Shown: one piece after another, positions 1 through 8,598 of the stretch
Numbering within the stretch: the stretch's first letter is position 1
Layout of the letters: every line of letters starts with the position of its first letter
Assembly: GCF_030908625.1 (NCBI RefSeq)
Contig: NZ_CP133133.1
Location: 620,001 to 684,000, forward strand
Length of the DNA stretch: 64,000 nucleotides
Source: Paludicola sp. MB14-C6
GTDB taxonomy: Bacteria > Bacillota > Clostridia > Oscillospirales > Ruminococcaceae
Direction: 5' to 3'
Made by a program: the position numbers and the translations under genes
The notes under the pieces: generated by a model
Told to the model about the DNA's origin: nothing
The model's input: the letters and a program-made list of their open reading frames with translations, nothing else
The model's database searches: none

Positions 1-681
1 AATTGGTTTTTCGGCTATTTTTTTACCGTTTACTAATTCTGCATTTTCACATTCAAACGGTAACACAGATAAATTCGTTCTAACAGTTATTACCGAAGAA
101 GATTCAGATTTTTGTGGTGTTGTTTTAGATGGAACGGTTGGCTCATAGACGATTTCCGCCTCATTTGTGTAATCAATAATCACTTGCTTTGCAGCTTGCT
201 CATCTAATTCTAATACGCCAGTAAATTTCACTTCCGGGTTGAACGAAAACTCATTATAAATTGCTTGTTTAATATAGGTTTCAACAGAGCACTTTTGCAA
301 TAGTTCTATACCGCCATGTTTTAATTCAATCGTTAATGTTTTATTCTCAAATGTCGCTTTTGCTTCATTAAAGTAACCGTTTATGATGGATACTTTTGTT
401 TTAATTAACGTAATGATTTCGGAAAAATAAGAAGCATCGAATTGATTTGGATGGTATTTTGTATTAATAACAAAGTATTTTAATTTTAATGTTTGTTTTA
501 CAAGGTTTTGAAAAGTAAATATGTCTTTTTTACATAACAAAGCTTCAGGCCTAATGGTCACAGCCATGTGCCCTTGCTCCCGATTCGTATCTATATATAA
601 AACTTGTGCATCCCATAATGCATTCGGTATTGTATCCTCTTTTATGTATTGACCGAGTAAGGTCGATAGTGTGGCGTTCAA
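1..681 (-). CDS. polC: DNA polymerase III alpha subunit PolC, N-terminal part (truncated by window edge)
   Basis: An open frame of 227 codons runs from a TTG at 679-681 to the window edge with no stop. An in-frame TGA lies 10 codons upstream, and AGTAGGGA sits five bases before the TTG, so TTG is the best start. The protein resembles the N-terminal domain of Gram-positive PolC, which precedes the OB, exonuclease and polymerase parts. The segment after about residue 100 (NKTLTIELKHGGIELL, then an amphipathic stretch ending in FSFNPEVKFTG) matches the pattern of Bacillus PolC. It follows ispG, the usual Firmicute order rseP-ispG-polC. PolC is the replicative polymerase with proofreading. Only the start is visible, so catalytic motifs cannot be checked. 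Confidence 0.85.
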   Translation of the reverse strand, partial: MNATLSTLLGQYIKEDTIPNALWDAQVLYIDTNREQGHMAVTIRPEALLCKKDIFTFQNLVKQTLKLKYFVINTKYHPNQFDASYFSEIITLIKTKVSIINGYFNEAKATFENKTLTIELKHGGIELLQKCSVETYIKQAIYNEFSFNPEVKFTGVLELDEQAAKQVIIDYTNEAEIVYEPTVPSKTTPQKSESSSVITVRTNLSVLPFECENAELVNGKKIAEKPI

Positions 682-818
682 GTTTATCCCTACTTCTTTC
701 CTATTCTTGTTTCATAAACGTCCTATTAAAGGAGGTATCAGAATTAACTAAGCAATTTATCATCCTTTATTTCAGCTCGTTTTCGTATGGTATTTATATT
801 ACTTCAATATTTAAAACT

Positions 819-840
819 GTGGGTAACAAAAGTCACCCAC
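819..840 (-). terminator. Intrinsic terminator after ispG
   Basis: On the minus strand a 9-bp stem (GTGGGTGAC / GTTACCCAC, one G-T pair) closes a TTTT loop, starts five bases after the ispG stop and is followed by AGTTTTAAAT. It probably limits read-through into polC. Confidence 0.55.
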
Positions 841-845
841 AAGCT

Positions 846-1889
846 CTACATTTTCTCAATTTCTGATAATAATTCGCTCAAGATATCTTTTTCTTGAACC
901 TTTTTTATGATCTCGCCCTTTTTAAATAGAACTGCGCATCCATCTCCTCCGGCAATGCCAATATCGGCTTCTCTTGCTTCTCCAGGGCCATTTACAACGC
1001 ATCCCATAACGGCAACTTTTATTTTCTTGTTACAACTTTTTAATGCTTCTTCTACTGCTAATGTAAGCGGTATTAAATCAATTCTTGTTCTTCCGCAAGT
1101 TGGACAAGAAACAATTTCAACACCTTGCTCATACAAACCTATTGCTTTCAAGATATCTTTTGCCGCATAAATTTCTTCAATCGGATTTGCAGTTAAGGAT
1201 ACACGAATGGTATCACCGATACCATCAGTCAGTAAACTTCCTATTCCAATTGCATTTTTAATTATTCCCATACGAGTCGTTCCCGCTTCTGTAATACCTA
1301 AATGAAGTGGATAATTACATTCTTTTGCCAACAAACGATAAGCTTGAATCATCGTATTTACATTGGAAGATTTAATTGAAATTATAATATCATCAAAGTG
1401 ATATTTTTCAAGCAAACGAACATGATACATTGCACTTTCAACCAACGCTTGCGGCGTCGGAGAGCCATATTTTTCGAGGATATTTTTTTCTAACGAACCC
1501 GCATTGACACCAATTCGAATCGGAATATTTTTCTCTTTACATGCATCAACAACTGCTTTTACTTTTTCGTCGTCGCCAATATTACCAGGGTTAATCCGAA
1601 TTTTATCAATCCCTGCTTCAATTGATTTTAATGCCAAACGATAATCAAAATGAATATCTGCAACAAGCGGAATATGAATAGCCTTTTTAATTGCAGGAAT
1701 TAACTGAATCGCTTCCTCATTGGGAATTGCAACACGCAAAATCTCGCAACCGGCTTTTTCTAGTGCAATTGCTTGTGTAACATTACCTTCTATATCATCG
1801 GATCGAACACTTAGCATGGATTGAATGATAATTTTATTCTCACCAAGCACAATATCCTTTACCTTTACTTTTTTAACTTCACGTTTCAT
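846..1889 (-). CDS. ispG: 4-hydroxy-3-methylbut-2-enyl diphosphate synthase (flavodoxin/ferredoxin)
   Basis: IspG (GcpE) converts methylerythritol cyclodiphosphate to HMBPP, the penultimate step of the MEP isoprenoid pathway, using a 4Fe-4S cluster. Cluster ligands are visible as CPTC (Cys262, Cys265) and GCVVNGPGE (Cys297). The N-terminal TIM barrel carries the family's IRINPGNIG segment. The frame opens at an ATG at 1910, but the ATG at 1889 (MKREVKK) has GGGAG six bases upstream, so 347 residues are annotated. It lies in the same operon as dxr, an earlier step of the pathway, and uppS, which consumes isoprenoid diphosphates. Confidence 0.96.
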   Translation of the reverse strand: MKREVKKVKVKDIVLGENKIIIQSMLSVRSDDIEGNVTQAIALEKAGCEILRVAIPNEEAIQLIPAIKKAIHIPLVADIHFDYRLALKSIEAGIDKIRINPGNIGDDEKVKAVVDACKEKNIPIRIGVNAGSLEKNILEKYGSPTPQALVESAMYHVRLLEKYHFDDIIISIKSSNVNTMIQAYRLLAKECNYPLHLGITEAGTTRMGIIKNAIGIGSLLTDGIGDTIRVSLTANPIEEIYAAKDILKAIGLYEQGVEIVSCPTCGRTRIDLIPLTLAVEEALKSCNKKIKVAVMGCVVNGPGEAREADIGIAGGDGCAVLFKKGEIIKKVQEKDILSELLSEIEKM

Positions 1890-1923
1890 AATAGCTCCCA
1901 TCTGATGCATGTTCTATGCTGTT

Positions 1924-2937
1924 TTAAAATAGTCCTAAAATATCTTTCAGCGTTACAACTACCATTAGCCCCAATAGTAATACTAAGCCTGCACCATTGA
2001 CATAGCCTTCAATTTTTGGATTGATCGGTTTTCTTCGAATTGCTTCAATAGTTAAGAAAATAAATCGTCCTCCATCTAAAGCAGGAAACGGTAAAAGATT
2101 AAACATACCGATACTAATTGTAATAAATGCAGTTATAAATAAAAGGCTCTTAAATCCTTGGCTTGATGCTTGCCCTACCACTTGACCTACACCAACAGGA
2201 CCAGATAGATCTTGAATATCAAGTTTTCCCGTTACTAAATCTGCAACAGACAGCCATGAGTTTCTTGCTAGTGATAATGTGTTTTTAAAGGATTGATCTA
2301 CTGCTGAAAATACTGTTCTTTTAATTCCTTTAACCTTAAAATCAATATTGATATTTTTCTTTGTTCCTTCGCCTGTCTTATCAAATTTCACTGCAGGTAA
2401 TGCTACCTTTTTTCCTTCACGAAGAACCTTTACTGCCACAACTCCATCTGAATCACGAAAAACTTCGTTGATAATATCTTTATCGCTGAAAATTGTTGTT
2501 TTATTTATTTTTACTATTTTATCCCCAACTTTTAAACCTGTAGCCTGTGTTGTTGCATTCGGTAAAAATTGAGCAACAGTAGTTGAATTATAGATAGGTT
2601 GTGTTGCGTATAATGATAGCATAATTGCTAAGCCAAGCACTAAATTCATAAATGCACCAGCAATTACAATTATCATCCTTTTCCATATTGGTTTTCGATT
2701 TAAAGCATTTTCATCTTCGCATTCTTCATCTTCACCTGCCATAGACACATAGCCGCCGATTGGAAGTAAGCGTAAGGAATATGTTGTTTTCTTTCCTTTG
2801 TGTTTATAGATTGCAGGGCCCATACCTAACGCAAACTCATAAATAGTGACACCACTCCAACGTGCCGCAAGAAAATGGCCTAATTCATGAATAAATATGA
2901 TGATTCCGAAGATAAGAATTGTATATATTATAGTCAA
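1924..2937 (-). CDS. rseP: Site-2 metalloprotease RseP/RasP
   Basis: Membrane-embedded zinc protease of the S2P family (M50B), which cleaves anti-sigma factors and leftover signal peptides within the membrane. The zinc motif HELGH is at residues 17-21 in the first membrane helix. One PDZ domain lies at about 110-180, and the second metal motif NLLPFPALDGG (Asp288) is near the C-terminus, followed by a last membrane helix. The length of 337 is typical for Gram-positive RasP. It sits between dxr and ispG, the normal Firmicute position. Substrates cannot be inferred from the sequence. Confidence 0.95.
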   Translation of the reverse strand: MTIIYTILIFGIIIFIHELGHFLAARWSGVTIYEFALGMGPAIYKHKGKKTTYSLRLLPIGGYVSMAGEDEECEDENALNRKPIWKRMIIVIAGAFMNLVLGLAIMLSLYATQPIYNSTTVAQFLPNATTQATGLKVGDKIVKINKTTIFSDKDIINEVFRDSDGVVAVKVLREGKKVALPAVKFDKTGEGTKKNINIDFKVKGIKRTVFSAVDQSFKNTLSLARNSWLSVADLVTGKLDIQDLSGPVGVGQVVGQASSQGFKSLLFITAFITISIGMFNLLPFPALDGGRFIFLTIEAIRRKPINPKIEGYVNGAGLVLLLGLMVVVTLKDILGLF

Positions 2938-2966
2938 AATGAGATTCCACCTTTACGTTGTTATAC

Positions 2967-2997
2967 TGCTTTAAAACAGCAATACTGCTTCAAAGCA
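2967..2997 (-). other. Intergenic RNA hairpin between dxr and rseP
   Basis: The minus-strand transcript can form a 13-bp stem with a 5-nt loop (TGCTTTGAAGCAG / CTGTTTTAAAGCA). Two pairs are G-U on this strand and would be A-C mismatches on the other, so the hairpin suits the operon mRNA. No T tract follows, so it is more likely a processing, stability or partial attenuation element than a terminator. Confidence 0.45.
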
Positions 2998-3046
2998 TCA
3001 GACATATGCTTACGGTAGTGACTTATGCCACTTGAAAAAATTCAAA

Positions 3047-4201
3047 TTATTGTACGATTTCCATAGCTTTTTTTAATACATACTCTCTTGCTAGCTGATC
3101 CGTTTTCAGAATGCCTTGAAGAGAATATTCGTCTTGAATCGTTATTTCTTGAAGAGAAGAGTATACCAATTTGCCAATATCTAAAAATCTGATTTTATTT
3201 TCTAAGAATAATGCAACAGCTTGCTCGTTTGCCCCATTTACTAGCGTTGGATATAATCCGCCTTTATCCATTGCTTCCATACAAGCTTTCAAGCAAATAA
3301 AAGTATCCATATCCGGCTTAGCAAAAGTAAGCTTTCCATATTCAATTAAAGATAAGGAACCCGTATTACAAGGCAATCTTTGCGGATAAGTCATTGCATA
3401 TTGAATCGGTAATTTCATATCTGGAACACCTAGTTGCGCTATTACAGCATTATCTTGGTATTCAACGAGCGAATGAATTACGCTTTCTCTATGAACAACA
3501 ATCTCAACCTCGGATGGAGTTTTATTGAATAACCAGCAAGCTTCAATCAGTTCTAATCCTTTGTTCATTAGGGTAGCCGAATCAATTGTAATTTTAGCTC
3601 CCATTGCCCAGTTTGGATGTTTCAAAGCATCTTGCACTTTAACATTTTTCAATTCATCTATTGTCTTACCGAAAAATGGTCCACCGGAAGCGGTTAAAAT
3701 AATTTTCTTTACTTGTGACTTTTTATTTCCTTGAAGTGATTGAAATATTGCGGAATGTTCGCTATCCACAGGGTAAATTGAAACGCCCATTTTGTCAGCT
3801 TGTTCCATTACAAGCTTTCCACCTGTTACAAGTGTCTCTTTATTTGCGAGTGCAATATCCTTACGAGCGTTAATTGCGGCTAGCGTTGGTTGCAAGCCAA
3901 TCATACCGACAACTGAATTTAATACTAAGTCGATAGATTCTAAACATGCCACTTTGCACAAGCCATCCATTCCTGTTACAATCTCTATATTTATATTGTT
4001 TATCTTTAGCTTTAATTCCTCATACTTGGTTTCGTCATATATACAAACCATTTTTGGAGCAAATTCGTTTGCTTGTTTTGCAAGCAAATCAGTATTATGA
4101 TATGCTGCAAGACCATCTATTTTAATTCCAAGTTCTTTACAAACTTCAATCGCTTGGGTACCGATTGAGCCTGTTGAGCCCAGTATACTAATTGTCTTCA
4201 T
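3047..4201 (-). CDS. dxr: 1-deoxy-D-xylulose 5-phosphate reductoisomerase
   Basis: Dxr makes 2-C-methyl-D-erythritol 4-phosphate from DXP with NADPH, the first committed MEP step. The NADPH motif GSTGSIG is at residues 8-14. Further family motifs are NKETLV, DSEHSAIFQ (metal and substrate binding), LTASGGPF and SATLMNKGLE. The length of 384 matches the family. It lies between cdsA and rseP in the envelope-precursor operon, with 100-nt gaps containing hairpins on both sides. Confidence 0.97.
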   Translation of the reverse strand: MKTISILGSTGSIGTQAIEVCKELGIKIDGLAAYHNTDLLAKQANEFAPKMVCIYDETKYEELKLKINNINIEIVTGMDGLCKVACLESIDLVLNSVVGMIGLQPTLAAINARKDIALANKETLVTGGKLVMEQADKMGVSIYPVDSEHSAIFQSLQGNKKSQVKKIILTASGGPFFGKTIDELKNVKVQDALKHPNWAMGAKITIDSATLMNKGLELIEACWLFNKTPSEVEIVVHRESVIHSLVEYQDNAVIAQLGVPDMKLPIQYAMTYPQRLPCNTGSLSLIEYGKLTFAKPDMDTFICLKACMEAMDKGGLYPTLVNGANEQAVALFLENKIRFLDIGKLVYSSLQEITIQDEYSLQGILKTDQLAREYVLKKAMEIVQ

Positions 4202-4248
4202 ATAAAATAATCCTTTCCGGATACAAAATCGTCATTTTTAGCACCAAA

Positions 4249-4291
4249 CCCCCAGCTAAATAAAATACGTTTTTGTATTTCTTAGCGGGGG
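4249..4291 (-). other. GC-capped intergenic hairpin between cdsA and dxr
   Basis: An imperfect inverted repeat pairs CCCCC with GGGGG, then GCTAA with TTAGC after one mismatch, then AAATAC with GTATTT, around an AAAA-rich loop. It fills almost half of the gap. It lacks a clean T tract on the operon strand. Confidence 0.45.
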
Positions 4292-4302
4292 GGATTTTGA
4301 AA

Positions 4303-5136
4303 CTATGATACACAAGTTAAATATTGTAATACAACAAAGAAGAATGGCGTAATAAACAACACACTATCAAACCGGTCCAGAATACCTCCATGACCAGGCA
4401 TAATTGTTCCATAGTCTTTTATAGCACATTGACGCTTGATTAAAGAAGCGGTTAAGTCACCAACAACCCCAACCAATGCTCCAAAAATGCTGATAAACAA
4501 TAATGGAATATAATGAATTATTACTGCCACGCCTAAATTTTGCATAATAAAATAATAGGTCGCTGTAACCAATGCTACAAAAAACACGCTTGAAATTAAG
4601 CCACCTATTAAGCCTTCAACCGTTTTATTGGGACTAATTTTTGGAGCTAGTTTTCGCTTGCCAAAAAACCTACCTGCAAAATATGCTCCGGAATCGGCTC
4701 CCCATGCACATGCAAAAATCAATAATGTATAATATAGGCCTTGTGCCATATCAAATTTGTCTCGAATATAAATTAAAGTAGTAAATGCAAATGGGAATAC
4801 AAGTGAAATTAAAAAAACAATTGCAATTTGTTCAATTGTAATCTTTTCATGCTGTTTCAATGCAATACCAAAAAGTAATCCAGTAAACACAATTATTGCA
4901 ATAATGTTAATAGCATTCTTTTCTTTGGTAACTAACATTGGTACAAGTGCCGCAAATGTGCAGCTTAAAAGCGAAAGCAGTTTATGCTTTGTTAATTTGT
5001 ACGCCAATAAAAGCTCGTATACTACAAGTGTTGACAAGATTGCAACTACCGCATTAAAGAGGAAGGTTTCAAAGAAGAACAGAATTACGAAAAAAAGAAG
5101 TAATCCTACTCCTGCAGTTATCAAACGTTGCTTCAA
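4303..5136 (-). CDS. cdsA: Phosphatidate cytidylyltransferase (CDP-diglyceride synthase)
   Basis: CdsA makes CDP-diacylglycerol from CTP and phosphatidic acid, the branch point of phospholipid synthesis. It is a polytopic membrane enzyme with about seven or eight hydrophobic segments. The family signature is complete near the C-terminus: SLIKR, then KDYG, then MPGHGGILDRFDS, which carries the metal-binding residues. The middle segment SPNKTVEGLIGG is also conserved. It begins two bases after the uppS stop, so the two are translationally linked. Confidence 0.96.
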   Translation of the reverse strand: MKQRLITAGVGLLLFFVILFFFETFLFNAVVAILSTLVVYELLLAYKLTKHKLLSLLSCTFAALVPMLVTKEKNAINIIAIIVFTGLLFGIALKQHEKITIEQIAIVFLISLVFPFAFTTLIYIRDKFDMAQGLYYTLLIFACAWGADSGAYFAGRFFGKRKLAPKISPNKTVEGLIGGLISSVFFVALVTATYYFIMQNLGVAVIIHYIPLLFISIFGALVGVVGDLTASLIKRQCAIKDYGTIMPGHGGILDRFDSVLFITPFFFVVLQYLTCVS

Positions 5137-5138
5137 AA

Positions 5139-5846
5139 CTATATTCCTCCAAATCGTCTATTTCTTTTTGTAAATTCAGCCAACGCCTTGTCGAGACTTT
5201 TTTCGTTAAAATCAGGCCAAAGAATATCCATGAAAATATATTCAGCATAAGCAGATTGCCACAACATAAAGTTAGAAAGCCTAAATTCACCGCTTGGTCG
5301 TATTATTAAATCTACATCAGGTTGTCCGGCAGTATATAAATGGTTGTCCATCATTGCTTCATCAATATCTTCAGGTTGAATTTCCCCATCTTTTACTTTT
5401 TGTGCAATCACTTTTGTTGCATGCAAAAGTTCATTACGTCCACCATAGTTAATCGCAATATTCAAAGTGAGTCCTGTAAAGTTTTCGCTTTCAAATTCGC
5501 ATTCTTTTATTTTATCAAGAATGTCACCTTCAAAAACACTTAAGTCACCAATAAATTTTGTGCGAACATTTTCATGCTTGTAGTTTTTTGCATCATTTAA
5601 ATATTCTCTGAGCAAATTTAGAATTCCGTTCACTTCTTCTTGAGGTCTCTTCCAATTTTCTGTAGAGAACGCATATACAGTTAGATATTTGATTCCAAGT
5701 TTGTTGCAATATCTTACAATTTTACGAAAGGTTTTTGCACCCATCTTATGGCCTGCATTTCTTGGTAATCCCCTTAACTTTGCCCATCTTCCATTACCAT
5801 CCATAATAATACCAATATGTTTTGGAAGTAATACTCCTTGTGCCAT
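5139..5846 (-). CDS. uppS: Undecaprenyl diphosphate synthase (cis-prenyltransferase)
   Basis: UppS elongates farnesyl diphosphate with isopentenyl diphosphate to the C55 carrier lipid used for peptidoglycan and wall polymers. The catalytic P-loop IGIIMDGNGRWA contains Asp16. The C-terminal signature DLIIRPSGEFRLSNF followed by AEYIF is intact. The length of 235 is normal. It is followed at once by cdsA, as in most Firmicutes, linking carrier lipid and phospholipid supply. Confidence 0.97.
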   Translation of the reverse strand: MAQGVLLPKHIGIIMDGNGRWAKLRGLPRNAGHKMGAKTFRKIVRYCNKLGIKYLTVYAFSTENWKRPQEEVNGILNLLREYLNDAKNYKHENVRTKFIGDLSVFEGDILDKIKECEFESENFTGLTLNIAINYGGRNELLHATKVIAQKVKDGEIQPEDIDEAMMDNHLYTAGQPDVDLIIRPSGEFRLSNFMLWQSAYAEYIFMDILWPDFNEKSLDKALAEFTKRNRRFGGI

Positions 5847-5875
5847 AAATAGACTCCCTTAAAGCTTAAATTAGT

Positions 5876-5919
5876 TTACAATGTACCTTTTTCATGCAGC
5901 TGCAAAAGGTACATTGTAA
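5876..5919. repeat. Perfect 16-bp inverted repeat between frr and uppS
   Basis: TTACAATGTACCTTTT at 5876-5891 and its exact reverse complement at 5904-5919 flank a 12-nt loop that contains the palindrome GCAGCTGC. It occupies the middle of the 142-nt gap. Neither strand has a good T tract directly after the stem. Confidence 0.7.
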
Positions 5920-5988
5920 TAATCGGGAATAATACATTTTGCGTTTAAATGTTGATTTTGTATTTTAAACACAAAGTAGTAAATGAAA

Positions 5989-6543
5989 TTAGATTTCCAT
6001 AATTTCTTTTTCTTTTATTTTAATTAGATCGTCAACTTCTTTACAGTATTTATCAGTTAGCTTTTGAATTTGTTCTTCGCCAACTTTTAAATCATCTTCA
6101 GTAATTTCTGAGCTTTTTTTCATAGCTTTTAATTTTTCATTTGCATCACGACGAATAGAACGAATGGCCACTTTGCCTTCTTCACCGAATTTGCTAACTT
6201 CTTTTACTAAAGTACGACGACGCTCTTCTGTTAGTGGAGGGAAAGCAATACGAATTACTTTACCATCGTTATTTGGGTTTAAACCAAGTTCTGAAGCTTG
6301 AATTGCTTTTTCAATTTGATTGATAACGGAAACATCCCAAGGTTGAATAACAAGCATTCTAGCTTCTGGAACAGAAATAGCAGCCATTTGATCAATTTTA
6401 GTTGGTACACCATAGTAATCAACGTGAATTTTATCAAGAACTGCTGCATTTGCTCTGCCTGCTCTGATGGATTTAAATTCGTGATTCAATGCTTCGATTG
6501 ATTTTTTCATTTTCTCTTCAGTTTTGTTTAGTACTTGTTTCAT
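5989..6543 (-). CDS. frr: Ribosome recycling factor
   Basis: RRF splits post-termination ribosomes together with EF-G. The 184-residue protein has the standard three-helix bundle layout with an inserted beta domain: it opens with a coiled N-terminal helix containing [17 protein letters not shown], continues through [13 protein letters not shown], and ends in the charged helices [21 protein letters not shown]. It lies downstream of pyrH, the conserved order, but after an unusually wide 244-nt gap. Confidence 0.98.
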   Translation of the reverse strand: MKQVLNKTEEKMKKSIEALNHEFKSIRAGRANAAVLDKIHVDYYGVPTKIDQMAAISVPEARMLVIQPWDVSVINQIEKAIQASELGLNPNNDGKVIRIAFPPLTEERRRTLVKEVSKFGEEGKVAIRSIRRDANEKLKAMKKSSEITEDDLKVGEEQIQKLTDKYCKEVDDLIKIKEKEIMEI

Positions 6544-6660
6544 AAATAATACCTCCGATAATTTTGTAGCATTATATTTTAATAAATTTTAGTTCATTTT
6601 AAATTTGGAACGTCAAAGATGCCATTCCCTACGGTTTATCAATGAAATTGGATAGTAATT

Positions 6661-6710
6661 CAACCTCACCGTTGACTTAGTCGCCACCTCTGTTAAAGAG
6701 GAGACTTTTT
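6661..6710 (-). repeat. Decayed dispersed intergenic repeat (candidate)
   Basis: Between pyrH and frr the minus strand carries a CCTCT/AGAGG mini-hairpin followed by GGTGGCGACTAAGTC and GGTGAGGTTG. This pattern resembles palindromic repeats I recall scattered in intergenic regions of related Clostridia. Only one copy is seen in this window, so the assignment rests on recollection of the pattern. Confidence 0.3.
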
Positions 6711-6787
6711 AAGCTCTTCCTTATACAGATAAATGCAAAGCATTTTTCTATTGAGAGCGTGGCACTGTAAATTGCCTGAAAGGATTT

Positions 6788-7504
6788 CTATTCGCCTTGT
6801 ACTAATGTACCAACAGGTTCGCCTTTTACTGCATCAACAATATTTTGTGGTCTACCTAAGTTGAAAACTAGAATTGGAAGATTATTGTCTTTGCACATTG
6901 ATGCTGCTGTTGAATCCATAACGCCAAGATTTTTTGCTAATACTTCACCAAAAGTCAATGTATCATATTTCACTGCATCATCAAATTTATTTGGATCTTT
7001 ATCGTAAACGCCATCAACCATTGTTGCTTTAAAGATAATATCTGCTTCAATTTCAGCAGCTCTTAATGAAGAAGCTGTATCAGTTGAAAAGAATGGGTTA
7101 CCTGTTCCACAACCGAAGATAACAACTCTTCCTTTTTCCAAATGTCTTACTGCACGATTACGAATATATGGTTCAGCTACAGCTTGCATTGCAATTGCAG
7201 TTTGTACTCTTACATCTACGTCCATTTCTTCCAATACATCGGCTACCGCTAAAGCGTTCATCGTTGTTCCCAACATACCAATATGGTCAGCACGAGTTCT
7301 ATCCATTGCGCCGCTGGAACGTCCACGCCAGAAGTTGCCACCACCAACTACGATACCAATTTGTACACCTAATTCAGAACATTCTTTTATACTTCTACAA
7401 ACGTCTTTAATAACGTTATAATCTAAACCAAATCCTTTTTCGCCAGCTAAAGCTTCACCACTTAATTTTAATAAAATGCGTTTATATTTTATGCCCATCT
7501 TCAT
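6788..7504 (-). CDS. pyrH: Uridylate kinase (UMP kinase)
   Basis: PyrH phosphorylates UMP to UDP and belongs to the amino-acid kinase fold, unlike eukaryotic UMP kinases. Visible motifs are the N-terminal [24 protein letters not shown] for phosphate binding, and the acceptor-site region around [10 protein letters not shown]. The length of 238 is typical. AAGGAG lies five bases before the ATG. It is the first gene of the minus-strand operon; the rpsB-tsf pair that usually precedes it is absent and a divergent rpsO-pnp lies there instead. Confidence 0.97.
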   Translation of the reverse strand: MKMGIKYKRILLKLSGEALAGEKGFGLDYNVIKDVCRSIKECSELGVQIGIVVGGGNFWRGRSSGAMDRTRADHIGMLGTTMNALAVADVLEEMDVDVRVQTAIAMQAVAEPYIRNRAVRHLEKGRVVIFGCGTGNPFFSTDTASSLRAAEIEADIIFKATMVDGVYDKDPNKFDDAVKYDTLTFGEVLAKNLGVMDSTAASMCKDNNLPILVFNLGRPQNIVDAVKGEPVGTLVQGE

Positions 7505-7727
7505 TCATACTCCTTTTCAAGTGCCTATGCTAATTTGCTCTTAAAACCTCTTTTAATATTTTCAAAAGCCTCATAAATCCAAGCTTTTTTAATAATTTAA
7601 GTTGTTTTAAGTGTAAATTAGTATTACATAACAAAGTTATTATACCCTTCACTTTCAGTAAAATTTGTTTTTACACGGTTTAACGGCATAATAACTACAT
7701 AAGATTTTCTTTGTATACTCTTCTTAT

Positions 7728-7756
7728 ATTTTACAATATCACTCGCCTAAAGTAAA
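7728..7756 (-). promoter_or_regulatory. Possible sigma-A promoter for the pyrH operon
   Basis: On the minus strand TTTACT and TAAAAT are separated by 17 bases. The match is moderate and would leave a leader of more than 200 nt before pyrH. Confidence 0.3.
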
Positions 7757-7964
7757 GTATAATTATAAGTTTTTATTAGTTTCGTAACAATTTTATTTCT
7801 AATAAATAATAAAATTACATCAATTTGAAGCAATTTTGTCTTATTGTTTACATTTATATAAATAAAAATCAATGCTGCATTGAAATAGATTTTATTATTT
7901 TGAGAAAAATATGTAATGAGAAGTTAGTAAGTCTAGTATTTTCATCAAAATATTGTAAAACTCT

Positions 7965-7993
7965 TTACAAGAAAGAGTGTCTATGCTATACTA
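7965..7993 (+). promoter_or_regulatory. Sigma-A promoter of rpsO
   Basis: TTTACA at 7965-7970 and TATACT at 7988-7993 are separated by exactly 17 bases. Transcription should start near 8000, giving a leader of about 115 nt. Confidence 0.7.
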
Positions 7994-7999
7994 ACTAAG

Positions 8000-8114
8000 T
8001 GCTATGCCGCAGCTTGCGGGATTTTGCCTCATATGTGCTTCATTTCAGAATGCACGAGGAACTTTACCTGCCCCTTGCTATGACATTGCAACTAATGAAA
8101 GAGGTGAACTCACT
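8000..8114 (+). promoter_or_regulatory. rpsO mRNA leader, likely S15 autoregulatory element
   Basis: The leader can form CCGCA/TGCGG (8008-8020) and a bulged stem in which CCTC and GTGC (8028-8039) pair with GCAC and GAGG (8052-8059). TTTACCT at 8063-8069 can pair with AGGTGAA at 8102-8108, which covers the rpsO Shine-Dalgarno. S15 is known to repress its own translation in several bacteria through structurally different leaders. Binding by S15 here is an inference. Confidence 0.45.
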
Positions 8115-8381
8115 ATGTTGAGAAAAGAAGAAAAAAACGAAATTATCACTGGCAATCGTCTTCACGAAACCGATACAGGTTCTCCTGAAGTACAAATCGC
8201 AATTCTTACTACAAGAATTAACGACCTAACTGAGCACTTAAAAATTCATAAAAAAGACCATCACTCTCGTCGTGGACTTTTAAAAATGGTTGGTCATCGT
8301 CGTAACCTTTTAAACTATTTAAAAAATACCGACATCGAAAGATACCGTGCTACTATTGCTAAATTAGGTATCCGTAAGTAA
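8115..8381 (+). CDS. rpsO: 30S ribosomal protein S15
   Basis: S15 binds 16S rRNA early in 30S assembly and contacts 23S rRNA in a bridge. The 88-residue product starts [11 protein letters not shown] and contains the family signature around [24 protein letters not shown] and [21 protein letters not shown]. The open frame extends upstream to 8004, but the ATG at 8115 has AGAGGTGA in place and fits the family N-terminus. It precedes pnp, a widespread gene pair. Confidence 0.98.
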   Translation: MLRKEEKNEIITGNRLHETDTGSPEVQIAILTTRINDLTEHLKIHKKDHHSRRGLLKMVGHRRNLLNYLKNTDIERYRATIAKLGIRK

Positions 8382-8395
8382 TTATTGTTATCAAA

Positions 8396-8421
8396 GGCAG
8401 ATAGCTCATGCTATCTGCCTT
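8396..8421 (+). terminator. Terminator or processing hairpin after rpsO
   Basis: A perfect 10-bp stem (GGCAGATAGC / GCTATCTGCC, loop TCAT) follows the rpsO stop by 14 nt. The T tract is weak (TTAAGAT), so partial read-through into pnp is likely. Confidence 0.6.
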
Positions 8422-8598
8422 AAGATATTATAAGTAATGATTTTATAATTCATTATTTATTGCATAAACTATAAAAAGTGCCTTTATAGCATGAGATCTA
8501 GGAATTTTAGCATTAAATCGTGCACATGAGATTATGTGTGTAGGATTTTTTGCTAAACCTTATCTTTGCTATAAATGCCAAAATAAGGAGGAAATGAA

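Larger units (their letters stand above)
7505..8114. other. AT-rich divergent promoter region between pyrH and rpsO
   Basis: This 610-nt stretch holds no convincing protein gene. It contains the rpsO promoter and leader at its right end, a possible pyrH promoter at 7728-7756, and otherwise AT-rich sequence with short A/T inverted repeats. Confidence 0.6.

Noticed and set aside
606..866. Plus-strand ORF of 86 codons over the polC start
   Set aside because: Overlaps the polC N-terminus and the ispG end and has no ribosome-binding site.
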